Assembly (NCBI GenBank): GCA_937927985.1
Contig: CALFWH010000030.1
Coordinates: 1 to 15,301, forward strand
Source: an uncultured bacterium
GTDB lineage: Bacteria; DRYD01
Length of the DNA: 15,301 nucleotides
Direction of reading: 5' to 3'
In this document: one piece after another, positions 1 through 7,565 of the stretch
Position numbering within the stretch: the stretch's first letter is position 1
How the letters are laid out: the number at the start of each line of letters is the position of its first letter
The notes under the pieces: generated by a model
What the model was told of the DNA's origin: nothing
The model's input: only the letters and a program-made list of their open reading frames with translations
Database searches by the model: none
Translations under genes and position numbers: made by a program

Positions 1-344
1 TATAAAAGAGAGTAAAGTGCTAATTTTCTTTCTTTTTTATTCATTTTAATGGACCAATCTCTTGGTTTTGGACCAAAAACTACTCCTCCTTTTCGCCATA
101 TGGGAGATCTTATAGATCCATGTCTAGCTCTACCAGTATGCTTTTGAGGCCAAGGTTTTCTACCCCCACCTCTTACTTCTCCTCTTCGTTTAGTAGAAGC
201 AGTACCTAATCTCCTATTAGACCATTGCAAAACCAAATGACTATGGATATGCCCCATTGAAGGAGCTCTCTTAAATTCTATTAAAATTTTATCAATAGGA
301 TTCAACTTTTCAGATACTTCATATACTTCTAATTCTTTTAACAT
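1..344 (-). CDS. rplD: 50S ribosomal protein L4 (uL4), N-terminal part
   Basis: This is the start of L4, a large-subunit protein that binds 23S rRNA and lines the exit tunnel; in some bacteria it also autoregulates the S10 operon. The frame was read by hand: it starts at ATG 344-342 and stays open to the left edge, giving 114 codons of a protein that is usually about 205 residues, so the 3' half lies outside. Recognisable L4 core motifs are [19 protein letters not shown] (about residues 43-61), [13 protein letters not shown] and [12 protein letters not shown], the basic loop reaching into the tunnel. A Shine-Dalgarno AGGAGGA (351-357) sits 6 nt before the ATG, directly after the rplC stop codon. 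The order rpsJ-rplC-rplD is the standard S10 operon order. The identity is secure; completeness beyond the edge cannot be judged. Confidence 0.95.
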   Translation of the reverse strand, partial: MLKELEVYEVSEKLNPIDKILIEFKRAPSMGHIHSHLVLQWSNRRLGTASTKRRGEVRGGGRKPWPQKHTGRARHGSIRSPIWRKGGVVFGPKPRDWSIKMNKKERKLALYSLL

Positions 345-360
345 AAAAATTCCTCCTTAT

Positions 361-981
361 TTAATTCTTCGAGATTTTTACCAATGAGTTTTTAGGACCA
401 GGTACACTGCCTTTAACTAAAATTATATTTTTTTCAGGTATAATATCTACTATTTGTAAGTTTTTTATGGTAACTTTCTCATTTCCATATCTTCCTGGTC
501 TTCTTTTTCCTGGTCTAGTAGGCCCTATCCTAGAAGTAGCATTACTACCTGGTTTTCTGTGATGTTTACTACCATGAGACATTGGCCCTCTTGAAGCATT
601 CCATCTCTTTATCATTCCAGTAAATCCCCTACCTTTGGTATAACCTGTAACATCAACCAATTCTCCTTTATTAAAACTACTTACATCTATAATATCACCT
701 ACTTTATATTTTGAAACTTCGTCTTTACTCATTCTTATTTCTGCTAATATTCTATATTTTTCTTGGACATTTTTAAAAACTCCGCTTAAAGGTTTATTTA
801 ATTTATCGGTTTTAATAAAGCCTATTTTCAGAGCATAATACCCATCTCTTTCTTGAGTTTTTATATCGATTACTTTACAAGGTCCAGCAAAAATAGCAGT
901 TACAGGAATTAATTCTTTATCTACATAAACTTCAGTCATTCCTATTTTTATTCCTAAAATTCCTAATTTTTTCTCCTTCAT
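361..981 (-). CDS. rplC: 50S ribosomal protein L3 (uL3)
   Basis: L3 is an early-assembly 23S rRNA-binding protein whose central extension reaches toward the peptidyl-transferase centre. The product is 206 residues, the normal bacterial length. It begins with LGILGIKIGMTEVY, the usual L3 N-terminus, and carries the long basic loop typical of the family: GFTGMIKRWNASRGPMSHGS (residues about 119-138), then HHRKPGS, and GRYGNEKVT followed by NLQIVDI. The start ATG (981-979) has a strong Shine-Dalgarno AGGAGGAG at 987-994, 5 nt upstream, running up against the rpsJ stop codon (995-997), so the two genes are translated as a tight pair. The downstream neighbour is rplD, 16 nt away. No truncation or frameshift is seen. 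The identity is certain from the motifs and the operon order. Confidence 0.97.
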   Translation of the reverse strand: MKEKKLGILGIKIGMTEVYVDKELIPVTAIFAGPCKVIDIKTQERDGYYALKIGFIKTDKLNKPLSGVFKNVQEKYRILAEIRMSKDEVSKYKVGDIIDVSSFNKGELVDVTGYTKGRGFTGMIKRWNASRGPMSHGSKHHRKPGSNATSRIGPTRPGKRRPGRYGNEKVTIKNLQIVDIIPEKNIILVKGSVPGPKNSLVKISKN

Positions 982-994
982 AAAATCTCCTCCT

Positions 995-1309
995 TTACAA
1001 AGTTTTTATGAAAACTTCTACAGCAGCTGGTATTTCCATCTTTTTAATCTCTTCAATAGTTTTGGGAGTATAATTTACAAGATCAATTAATCTTTTATGA
1101 ATTCTAATTTCAAAATGTTCTCCTGATCGTTTATCGACATGAGGAGATCTAGTAACACAAAAAACCCTTCTTTTGACAGGTAAATAAACTGGTCCCGAAA
1201 TAGTTGCACCTGTACCCAAAGCTATATCAACTATTTTATTAACAGATTTATCAAGTAATTCATGATCCCAACTTAACATCTTTATTCTTAATCTTGGTAA
1301 TTTTGACAT
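995..1309 (-). CDS. rpsJ: 30S ribosomal protein S10 (uS10)
   Basis: S10 is a head-domain protein of the 30S subunit (also NusE in antitermination complexes) and the first gene of the S10 operon. The chosen start at 1309 gives 104 residues beginning MSKLPRLRIKMLSWDHELLD, matching the family's usual 100-105 residues. An in-frame ATG five codons upstream (1324) would add MGVYF, but the best ribosome-binding site, GGGGGTG at 1316-1322, overlaps that codon and is 6 nt from the downstream ATG. Family motifs are GTGATISGPVYLPVK, the SPHVDKRSGEHFEIRIHKR segment (the loop and following strand) and RLIDLVNYTPKTI. The 60 bp between the upstream glycosyltransferase and this start holds no promoter I can defend, so it is unclear whether the operon is read through from the glycan cluster or has its own promoter. 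Unusually, tuf/fusA do not precede it. Confidence 0.97.
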   Translation of the reverse strand: MSKLPRLRIKMLSWDHELLDKSVNKIVDIALGTGATISGPVYLPVKRRVFCVTRSPHVDKRSGEHFEIRIHKRLIDLVNYTPKTIEEIKKMEIPAAVEVFIKTL

Positions 1310-1315
1310 AAAATA

Positions 1316-1322
1316 CACCCCC
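1316..1322 (-). promoter_or_regulatory. rpsJ: Ribosome-binding site deciding the rpsJ start
   Basis: Read on the minus strand the sequence is GGGGGTG followed by 6 nt and ATG (1309). It is a good match to the purine-rich Shine-Dalgarno element and overlaps the alternative upstream ATG at 1324, which itself is preceded only by a weak AAAGAG. It therefore favours the shorter, standard-length S10. Confidence 0.75.
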
Positions 1323-1369
1323 ATCTCTTTTTAACTATCAAATACTATTCAACAAAAACTTCAATAATC

Positions 1370-2590
1370 CTATCTATTTAATACTTCATTGATTACTTTT
1401 TCAAAATGAGTTGCAAGATATTCAATAGAGTACTTTTCTTCTATGTATTTACGATTATTCAATCCCATTTGCCAACGATCTTCAGGTGACATTTTAACTA
1501 ACTTATAAATTCCTTCTGCAACATCAACAGGATCATTAGACATTAAAACTATTCCCCCTCTAGATTCTTCAACAGGATTATTTACAATATTTGCAGCAAA
1601 AACTATCGGACGACCCACAGCCATGTAATCGAATAACTTATTAGGACTAATACCAAAACGAAATAAAACTGAATCCTCCAAAGTAAAAAATAATATATCA
1701 GCTTGTGATAATTTTTCATAAATATTTTTTTTAGGCACTGGATCCTCAAAAAAAACATTATCTAAATTCAAAGAAGAAGCTTTTTTGACAAGTTTTGGTT
1801 TTTCTGGCCCATCACCTACAAATCTAAATTCAACCTCTTGCCATCCCTTTTGCTTAAAAACTAGAGCTACTTCCAAAAGTATATCAAGATTATTTGCTAA
1901 ACCATGAGCTCCTGCATACATTACTACTAATTTTTCTTTCCGAAAATCCAATGGTTTTATTTGTGGCACTAAACTTAGATCAATACCATTTGGTATCCAA
2001 ACAATTTTATCTTTTTGTCCCCCCTTATCCATAATATGAAGATGGGCTAACGGCAAAAGAGTAATAATACGCTGAGCTTTTCGGTAAAGATATCTTTCTA
2101 TCTTTTCCAAAATCAATATAAAAGGATGATTAGCAGAAAAGTTACCTATATTTATCAATGTTTGTGGCCATAAATCCCTTACCTCAAGTATAAAAGGTAC
2201 TTTATATCGCTTACTTAAAATTTCAGCTGCAAGAGCAGCAAAAAGATGTGGACTTGAACCAATAATTACATCTGGTTTTCCCAATATACTAATTTCTCTA
2301 CTAAATAAAATATTTATCGAAAAAGATAACATATTTAAAACTCTTCTCAAACTATTTTCTTTATAGGGCAAAGTTTTTACCCAAAAAAAATGAACCCCTT
2401 CTTCTTCTTGCAAACGAAATAATTCATTTTTTTTCAAACGATTTTCTTTTCTTTTTAAATAATCAAAACTAGAAGCAATAATGAAAACGTTATGACCCTT
2501 ATTTTTTAATACTTTTGATAAACTATAATGTCTTGTACCACCAGCACAATCAATCGGTAAAGCATAATGATTAATAATCCATATATTCAT
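1370..2590 (-). CDS. Family 4 (GT-B fold) glycosyltransferase, WbuB/WcaI-like
   Basis: This is a probable retaining glycosyltransferase transferring a nucleotide-activated sugar onto a lipid-linked glycan at the cytoplasmic membrane; donor and acceptor are unknown. At 406 residues it has normal GT4 length. The N-terminal domain opens with IINHYA (5-10) and GGTRH (17-21), the signature of WbuB/WcaI-type enzymes, and has RDLWPQ at 138-143. The C-terminal donor-binding domain has IPNGID (199-204), FVGDGP (257-262) and FGISPNKLFDYMAVGRP (312-328), the region equivalent to the EX7E motif, here with Asp in KLFDY. The start ATG has no clear Shine-Dalgarno and lies 18 nt after the acetyltransferase stop. 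It is the last gene of the glycan block, 60 bp ahead of rpsJ. The family is clear; the substrate is not. Confidence 0.88.
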   Translation of the reverse strand: MNIWIINHYALPIDCAGGTRHYSLSKVLKNKGHNVFIIASSFDYLKRKENRLKKNELFRLQEEEGVHFFWVKTLPYKENSLRRVLNMLSFSINILFSREISILGKPDVIIGSSPHLFAALAAEILSKRYKVPFILEVRDLWPQTLINIGNFSANHPFILILEKIERYLYRKAQRIITLLPLAHLHIMDKGGQKDKIVWIPNGIDLSLVPQIKPLDFRKEKLVVMYAGAHGLANNLDILLEVALVFKQKGWQEVEFRFVGDGPEKPKLVKKASSLNLDNVFFEDPVPKKNIYEKLSQADILFFTLEDSVLFRFGISPNKLFDYMAVGRPIVFAANIVNNPVEESRGGIVLMSNDPVDVAEGIYKLVKMSPEDRWQMGLNNRKYIEEKYSIEYLATHFEKVINEVLNR

Positions 2591-2608
2591 TATTTACTTG
2601 ATCATGAT

Positions 2609-3139
2609 TTACCTATTTTTGATTTTTCTTACTGGAACTCCGGCCCAAACTTCATAAGACGGTATATCACAATTTACAACAGCACCAGCACCAATAATTG
2701 CCCCCTTACCAATTCTAACCCCCGGTAGTATAATAGCTCCTGCACCAATATCAGCACCATCTTCTATAATAACCTCAGCAAATTTTAAAGGAGTAAAATA
2801 AACCGGTAATTCAATATCTAAAGCTTCATGCTGTGAAGTTAATATTATTACCCTTGGACCTATCCCTACAGCTTTACCAATTTTTAGTCCCCCAGCACTA
2901 TGAATAAAACATTGAGGACCAATCCATGTATGATCATCAATGATCATTAAATTTTTATAATAACCCTTCAATATAGTGTAATGCCCTACATAAACATTAT
3001 TCCCTATTTCAATATTTTCAGGATGGAAAACTAAAACTCCCTTCTCAAAAATTACTCCCTCTCCAATCTTCCTAAAACTTTTCAAATCAAAATTCCCATC
3101 TCCATGACTTTTATTTTTCTTAAATCCCTCAATTTTCAT
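2609..3139 (-). CDS. Hexapeptide-repeat (left-handed beta-helix) acetyltransferase
   Basis: This is a probable acetyl-CoA-dependent O- or N-acetyltransferase acting on a sugar or sugar nucleotide. The 176 residues are mostly imperfect [LIV]GxxxxX hexapeptides: IEIGNNVYVGHYTIL (43-57), a second tract at about 85-98 (LKIGKAVGIGPRVI), and a long tract at 123-155 (VIIEDGADIGAGAIILPGV, then RIGKGAIIGAGAVV). It ends in the usual IPSYEVWAGVPVRKIK cap. A His in TSQHEA (104) is in the position of the catalytic histidine of this class. The start overlaps the end of the aminotransferase gene by 11 bp, with an SD-like GGGGG at 3146-3150, 6 nt upstream, so translational coupling is likely. Its place right after a DegT aminotransferase suggests it may acetylate the newly formed amino sugar, but this is an inference; O-acetylation (WbbJ-like) is equally possible. 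Confidence 0.85.
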   Translation of the reverse strand: MKIEGFKKNKSHGDGNFDLKSFRKIGEGVIFEKGVLVFHPENIEIGNNVYVGHYTILKGYYKNLMIIDDHTWIGPQCFIHSAGGLKIGKAVGIGPRVIILTSQHEALDIELPVYFTPLKFAEVIIEDGADIGAGAIILPGVRIGKGAIIGAGAVVNCDIPSYEVWAGVPVRKIKNR

Positions 3140-4244
3140 TCAAAACCCCCTTTAAAACATTAATCACCTGATAAACTTTTTCAATTTCCATTCCATTATA
3201 AAAAGGCAAAGCTATACTTCTGGAATATAACTCAAAAGCATTTGGATAATCATCTTCTTTATAACCATATTTTTTAGCATAATACTGTAAAATATGTACT
3301 GCATAAGTACCAATATTAACTTCAATCATATTATCTTGCAACAATTTTTGCAATCTGTTTATATTTTTATTCTTTAAATACATAACAAAAGCTTGCCATA
3401 CAGAAGTACAATTAGGTAATATTTTTTGGAATTGAATATTTGAAACATCACTAAGATAGTCTATATAAGTCTTAGAAAGTACTTGTCGTTCTTCAATAAT
3501 TTTTTTTATTTCTTTCATTTGAATTATACCCAAAGCAGCTTCAATTTCATTCATCCTATAATTAAATCCAGCTAAAACAAAATCTTTTTGATTTCCATTT
3601 TCCAATATTCCGTGATTTCTTAAAATTCTTATTTTATTTGCTAATTCATCATCATTTGTTACTATTATACCTCCTTCAGCTGTAGTAACAATCTTACGGG
3701 GATGAAAACTAAAACATCCCAAATGCCCAATTGTACCACATTTTTTCCCTTCAAAAACAGCTCCCAAAGCGCCTGCAGCATCTTCTATAACCCATAGATT
3801 ATATTTTTTAGCTATCTCCATAATTTTAGCCATATTTGCAGGATTACCAAAAAGATGAACTGGAATAATAGCTTTAGTTTTATGAGTAATGGAATTTTCT
3901 AATTGATCCACTGCCATATTGTAAGTTTCCAAATCCACATCTATTAGTACTGGCTTTGCACCTACCAACTCTACTACATTAGCAGTAGCAGGAAATGTGT
4001 AAGCGGGCACTATAACCTCGTCTCTATTACTTATTCCAAGAGCTACAAGAGAAAGATGTAAAGCAGCCGTACCTGAACTAACAGCTATGGCATGTTTCAC
4101 ATCCAAATAATTCGCTACTTGATTTTCTAATAAAGAAACATATTTACCTTGAACAAATAAACCACTATCTATGATTTCCTCAATCAAATTCATTAGATTA
4201 TTCTTATCTTTTAGATATGGTCTAGAAAGTTTTATTAATTCCAT
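3129..4244 (-). CDS. DegT/DnrJ/EryC1/StrS-family PLP sugar aminotransferase
   Basis: This is a PLP-dependent aminotransferase that puts an amino group on a nucleotide-linked keto-sugar, usually with glutamate as donor, in the cytoplasm. It has 371 residues, normal for the family. Visible fold-type I features are SSGTAALHL (56-64, phosphate binding), VPAYTFPAT (79-87), VIEDAAGALGA (152-162, with Asp155 expected to contact the PLP pyridine nitrogen), SFHPRK (179-184, Lys184 the Schiff-base lysine), the TTAEGG turn after it, and GFNYRMNEIEAALG (226-239). The start ATG abuts the stop of the upstream epimerase gene (TAAATG, no gap) and has no Shine-Dalgarno, so reinitiation is likely. It sits between the dehydratase/epimerase that could make its keto substrate and an acetyltransferase that could finish the product. 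The family is certain; the sugar is not identified. Confidence 0.92.
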   Translation of the reverse strand: MELIKLSRPYLKDKNNLMNLIEEIIDSGLFVQGKYVSLLENQVANYLDVKHAIAVSSGTAALHLSLVALGISNRDEVIVPAYTFPATANVVELVGAKPVLIDVDLETYNMAVDQLENSITHKTKAIIPVHLFGNPANMAKIMEIAKKYNLWVIEDAAGALGAVFEGKKCGTIGHLGCFSFHPRKIVTTAEGGIIVTNDDELANKIRILRNHGILENGNQKDFVLAGFNYRMNEIEAALGIIQMKEIKKIIEERQVLSKTYIDYLSDVSNIQFQKILPNCTSVWQAFVMYLKNKNINRLQKLLQDNMIEVNIGTYAVHILQYYAKKYGYKEDDYPNAFELYSRSIALPFYNGMEIEKVYQVINVLKGVLNEN

Positions 4245-5213
4245 TTATATTAATTTATTTTTGTACCACTCTATAGTTTTTTTAAGTCCTTCATTTAAAT
4301 CAACTTTGGGATGAAAACCTAATAAATTCCTAGCTTTTTCAATACTTGGAATTCTCAATTCAACATCTGCATAAAGTTTAGGTACATGAATAATTTTAGA
4401 AGAAGAATTAGAAAGGTGGATAATTTTTTCAGCTAATGATAAAATAGTTATAGTTCCTCTAGGATTGCCAATATTAAAAACTTCCCCTATTGCTTCCTCT
4501 TTTTGTAAACAAAGAATAATTCCATCTATCATATCATCAATATAGCACCAAGAGCGAATTTGATCTCCATCTCCATGAATTATTAGATCTTCATTTTTAA
4601 TAGCCCGAATAATAAAGTGATGTATTGCTCCTTCACCTACCTGTCCTGGACCATAAACATTAAAAGGACGGATAATAACAGATCGAAGTCCAAAATGTTT
4701 ATGATAAGAATATATGAAATGTTCACCAGCTATTTTACTTACAGCATAAGTCCAACGGGCATGTCCTACAGGTTGCAAGTTAGTAGAATCTTTCTCTTGC
4801 ACTTTAAAAGCATTTACTCCAAAAACTTCACTAGTAGAAAAATTTATAAATCTTTCAATTTTATTCAAAATTTGCATATCTTCAAGAGCTTTTAGTAAAT
4901 TGTAAAGCCCTATTATATTAATCTTCATAGTATCAACAGGATTCTGAATTACAGTATCAATACCAGCAATTGCTGCCATATGTATCACTATATCTACATC
5001 CTTTACAATACTTTTCCTTAAAAGATCATAATCAAGCACATCCCCCTGAATAATATCTAAATTTGGATGATTATCCAATCCTAAAGATTTTAAAGAATTA
5101 CGTTTAAAATTATCATAAACAACGATTTTATTATTATTTATTATTCTCTTAATAAAGTTACTACTAATAAATCCAGCCCCACCTGTTATAAAAAATTTCT
5201 TACCTTTTATCAT
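4245..5213 (-). CDS. NAD-dependent nucleotide-sugar epimerase/dehydratase (extended SDR)
   Basis: This is an extended short-chain dehydrogenase/reductase acting on a nucleotide sugar (4-epimerase, 4,6-dehydratase or decarboxylase type). At 322 residues it is full length. The Rossmann dinucleotide motif is TGGAGFISS (10-18); the third glycine of the usual GxxGxxG is Ser17. The catalytic elements are intact: STSEVFG (126-132) and Tyr156-x3-Lys160 in WTYAVSK. Substrate-domain motifs are RPFNVYGPG (182-190), RSWCYIDDM (220-228) and the C-terminal RIPSIEKARNLLGFHPKV, which resembles UDP-glucuronate decarboxylase and UDP-glucose 4-epimerase relatives. Its ATG overlaps the upstream glycosyltransferase stop by 4 bp (ATGA), and its own stop abuts the aminotransferase ATG. 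Which reaction it performs cannot be fixed by eye. Confidence 0.9.
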   Translation of the reverse strand: MIKGKKFFITGGAGFISSNFIKRIINNNKIVVYDNFKRNSLKSLGLDNHPNLDIIQGDVLDYDLLRKSIVKDVDIVIHMAAIAGIDTVIQNPVDTMKINIIGLYNLLKALEDMQILNKIERFINFSTSEVFGVNAFKVQEKDSTNLQPVGHARWTYAVSKIAGEHFIYSYHKHFGLRSVIIRPFNVYGPGQVGEGAIHHFIIRAIKNEDLIIHGDGDQIRSWCYIDDMIDGIILCLQKEEAIGEVFNIGNPRGTITILSLAEKIIHLSNSSSKIIHVPKLYADVELRIPSIEKARNLLGFHPKVDLNEGLKKTIEWYKNKLI

Positions 5214-6436
5214 TTTTTACTCATCAATAATGTTTTTTGTTTTAGTATTTTATATATATATTCTCTAACAGATTCATAAGTATAGTTTCTGTATGCAAAC
5301 TCAAAACCCTTATCTGCATAGTATTTTATCTTTTCTGGATTATCTAATAAAAATTTTAAGTTATCATATATCTGCCAATATTTTGTTATTAACCATGCAT
5401 CTTTACTATCTTCTGGTAAACCCTCTTCTATACTCGGATCTGCAGACATCAAAACCGCACAATGATTCGCCATCGCCTCTATCCCAAAAACACAAATCGT
5501 AAAACCATAAAAGTGATTCAATACAATATGAGATGTCCTTAAATGCTCCAATACAACTTCATTAGGTACATTCTGTAACTCTATATATTCAAATTTATAC
5601 CCTTCTTCCCTTAATCTCTTTATAGCTGCTCTTACTAATGTTGTACCCTTTACTAATGGATTAGATGGAGCATGTAATATCTTTATTACTTCCATTTTTC
5701 TAAACTTCTCTTCATTCCTATAGAATTTATCTTTATCATACATATACGGAAACACAAATTGCTCACTCTTTAGATACGAAATTTGATCATATTTAAAATT
5801 AAAAATAACATCAGCATATTTTTCTGCTATACAGGCTGCATCTTTTTTTTCTTCCTCATACTCTTGATTTAAATAGTAACTATTTTGTAAACCTACATAA
5901 TAAACAAAATGATCTAATCCTTTCTCTTTTACAAATTCCATTGTTAGCTTCGGTGATCTTATATCATCTCCACAAAACATACATACTATCTTTTTGTTTT
6001 TCGATTTTAAAAACTTAAAATCCCATTCCCTGTCTAACATAAATCCTGTGCTCCAAATATACCAAAAATGAGTATGCTTATTTGCTAAATATCCTAATAA
6101 TACCGGACCATATACTAACCTTAAAAAATCTCTCTTTTTTATTTTTTTTATTCTTTCTAAATTCAAAGAATAATTATATTTAAAATTATAAAACTTATTA
6201 TTATAAAAGCAAACAGTTTCTGAAGGTTGTAATACTTTTCCTAAATTATATATTAATCCTGCTATTTCATCTACTCCAATTACCCAACTAATTCCTTTAC
6301 TTTTCTTTACAAAAAACTTTGTTAAATAATACGTTAAATACAATAAAAAATACTGAAAATATTTCTTAATTTTTTTTGAACTTAAAAGTTTTGTGGAAGA
6401 AACTTTTTCAAACAATCTTTTTAAATTTATATTCAT
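5210..6436 (-). CDS. GT-B-type glycosyltransferase, divergent N-terminal domain
   Basis: This is a probable glycosyltransferase of 408 residues with a GT1/GT4-like C-terminal half. The recognisable part is HAPSNPLVKGT (255-265), a stretch ending ELQNVPNEVV (286-295), and VFGIEAMANHCAVL (316-329), which is the usual EAMA donor-site helix of GT4 enzymes, followed by DNPEK (366-369 region) and a YTYESV tail element. The N-terminal half matches no family I recognise. It has a basic, aromatic stretch at 21-45 that could associate with the membrane face but is not a clean transmembrane helix, and a CMFCGDDIRSP segment at 152-162. No Shine-Dalgarno precedes the ATG, which lies 7 nt after the 2-epimerase stop; the 3' end overlaps the next gene by 4 bp. 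Sugar and acceptor are unknown. Confidence 0.75.
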   Translation of the reverse strand: MNINLKRLFEKVSSTKLLSSKKIKKYFQYFLLYLTYYLTKFFVKKSKGISWVIGVDEIAGLIYNLGKVLQPSETVCFYNNKFYNFKYNYSLNLERIKKIKKRDFLRLVYGPVLLGYLANKHTHFWYIWSTGFMLDREWDFKFLKSKNKKIVCMFCGDDIRSPKLTMEFVKEKGLDHFVYYVGLQNSYYLNQEYEEEKKDAACIAEKYADVIFNFKYDQISYLKSEQFVFPYMYDKDKFYRNEEKFRKMEVIKILHAPSNPLVKGTTLVRAAIKRLREEGYKFEYIELQNVPNEVVLEHLRTSHIVLNHFYGFTICVFGIEAMANHCAVLMSADPSIEEGLPEDSKDAWLITKYWQIYDNLKFLLDNPEKIKYYADKGFEFAYRNYTYESVREYIYKILKQKTLLMSKK

Positions 6437-6443
6437 GATTAAA

Positions 6444-7565
6444 TTATTTTAGGCAGAATGATAATATTTTATTTACTATTTTTTGGGCTGCTTTACCTTT
6501 ACCGTAAGGTAAGTAGTACTTTTTACCTTTATTAAGATTAAAAACTGCTTTTATAATTTTTTCTTTTTGGGTACCAGCTAGAGTATTCCAGCCTAATTTT
6601 ACAGTCTCTATCCATTCCGTTTCCTGTCGTAATGTAATACAAGGCACTTTTAGGAAAAAAGCTTCTTTTTGAACCCCTCCTGAATCCGTTAATATTACTT
6701 TAGAGTTCGCTTCAAGTAAAATCATATCTAAATAAGATATAGGTTCTATAAGTAAAAGGTTAGAAGGCAAAGAAAAATCAGAAAATATAGTATTGATAAC
6801 TTTTCTTGTTCTTGGATGAACAGGAAAAACTACTGTTAACCCATTATTTGCAATTTCTACTATAGCAGAAAAAATAGAATTAAATATTTCAAAATTAGTA
6901 GTGTTTTCTTCTCTATGAATAGTAACAAGAGCATATTCTTTAGGTTTTAAATTTAGCTTTTGAATTATAGTATGATCTTTATTTTTTGCAATTTCTAACG
7001 TTATTAATAGGGTATCATACATAACATCTCCAACTAAATATACTCCTTTTTTTATTCCTTCTTTTTTAAGATTTTTTACAGCAGTCTTAGAAGGGCAAAA
7101 GAGGTAAGTTGATATATGATCTGTTAATATTCTATTTATTTCTTCTGGCATAAGTTTATTATAACTTCTTAGTCCTGCTTCGATATGGGCAATGGGAATA
7201 TGAAGTTTTACTGCTGCTAAAGCACCAGCAAGAGTTGAATTAGTATCTCCGTACACAATTACAATATTAGGTTTTTCTTTTAATAATACCTCTTCTATTT
7301 TTTTTAACATCGTACCTGTTTGATAACCATGCGTACCTGATCCAACTTCAAGATTATAATCAGGTTCAGGAATTTGTAACTCATCAAAAAATACCTTATT
7401 CATTAAATAATCATAATGCTGCCCAGTATGAATAATAAGATGCTTAATTTTATAAGAATTATTGATTGAACTATTAATTGCTTTTACAATTGGAATCAAT
7501 TTAATAAATTGGGGTCTTGCACCAACTATACTTGCTATTTTAATTGTATCACCTTTTAAAATCAT
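6444..7565 (-). CDS. wecB: UDP-N-acetylglucosamine 2-epimerase (non-hydrolysing), WbpI-like subgroup
   Basis: The enzyme inverts C2 of a UDP-GlcNAc-type sugar to the ManNAc configuration in the cytoplasm, for envelope polysaccharide. The start chosen is ATG 7565, which forms an ATGA overlap with the lipoprotein stop and gives 373 residues, normal for the family; a TTG 7 codons upstream would lengthen the overlap to 25 bp. Motifs in this numbering are GARPQF (15-20), HTGQHYD, YGDTNST (105-111), HIEAGLR (127-133), PEEINR (140-145), HREEN (217-221), HPR (250-252) and TDSGGVQKEA (293-302). These include the Asp, Glu, Glu and His corresponding to the WecB catalytic set. The end segment TEWIETVKLGWNTLAG and the QKEA variant remind me of the WbpI/WlbD subgroup, which acts on 2,3-diacetamido uronic acid sugars. 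That substrate is an inference from memory; ordinary WecB activity is the alternative. Confidence 0.9.
   Translation of the reverse strand: MILKGDTIKIASIVGARPQFIKLIPIVKAINSSINNSYKIKHLIIHTGQHYDYLMNKVFFDELQIPEPDYNLEVGSGTHGYQTGTMLKKIEEVLLKEKPNIVIVYGDTNSTLAGALAAVKLHIPIAHIEAGLRSYNKLMPEEINRILTDHISTYLFCPSKTAVKNLKKEGIKKGVYLVGDVMYDTLLITLEIAKNKDHTIIQKLNLKPKEYALVTIHREENTTNFEIFNSIFSAIVEIANNGLTVVFPVHPRTRKVINTIFSDFSLPSNLLLIEPISYLDMILLEANSKVILTDSGGVQKEAFFLKVPCITLRQETEWIETVKLGWNTLAGTQKEKIIKAVFNLNKGKKYYLPYGKGKAAQKIVNKILSFCLK

Noticed and set aside
1310..1369. Possible promoter ahead of rpsJ (TTGAAG, TAGTAT, TTGATA elements)
   Set aside because: No pair of these hexamers has acceptable spacing; in such AT-rich DNA, partial matches are expected by chance.
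4617..4895. Open frame on the plus strand, 92 codons
   Set aside because: It lies wholly inside the epimerase gene on the opposite strand and has no recognisable motif; an antisense shadow.
5293..5502. Open frame on the plus strand, 69 codons
   Set aside because: Antisense to the conserved C-terminal half of the GT-B glycosyltransferase, with no family features.
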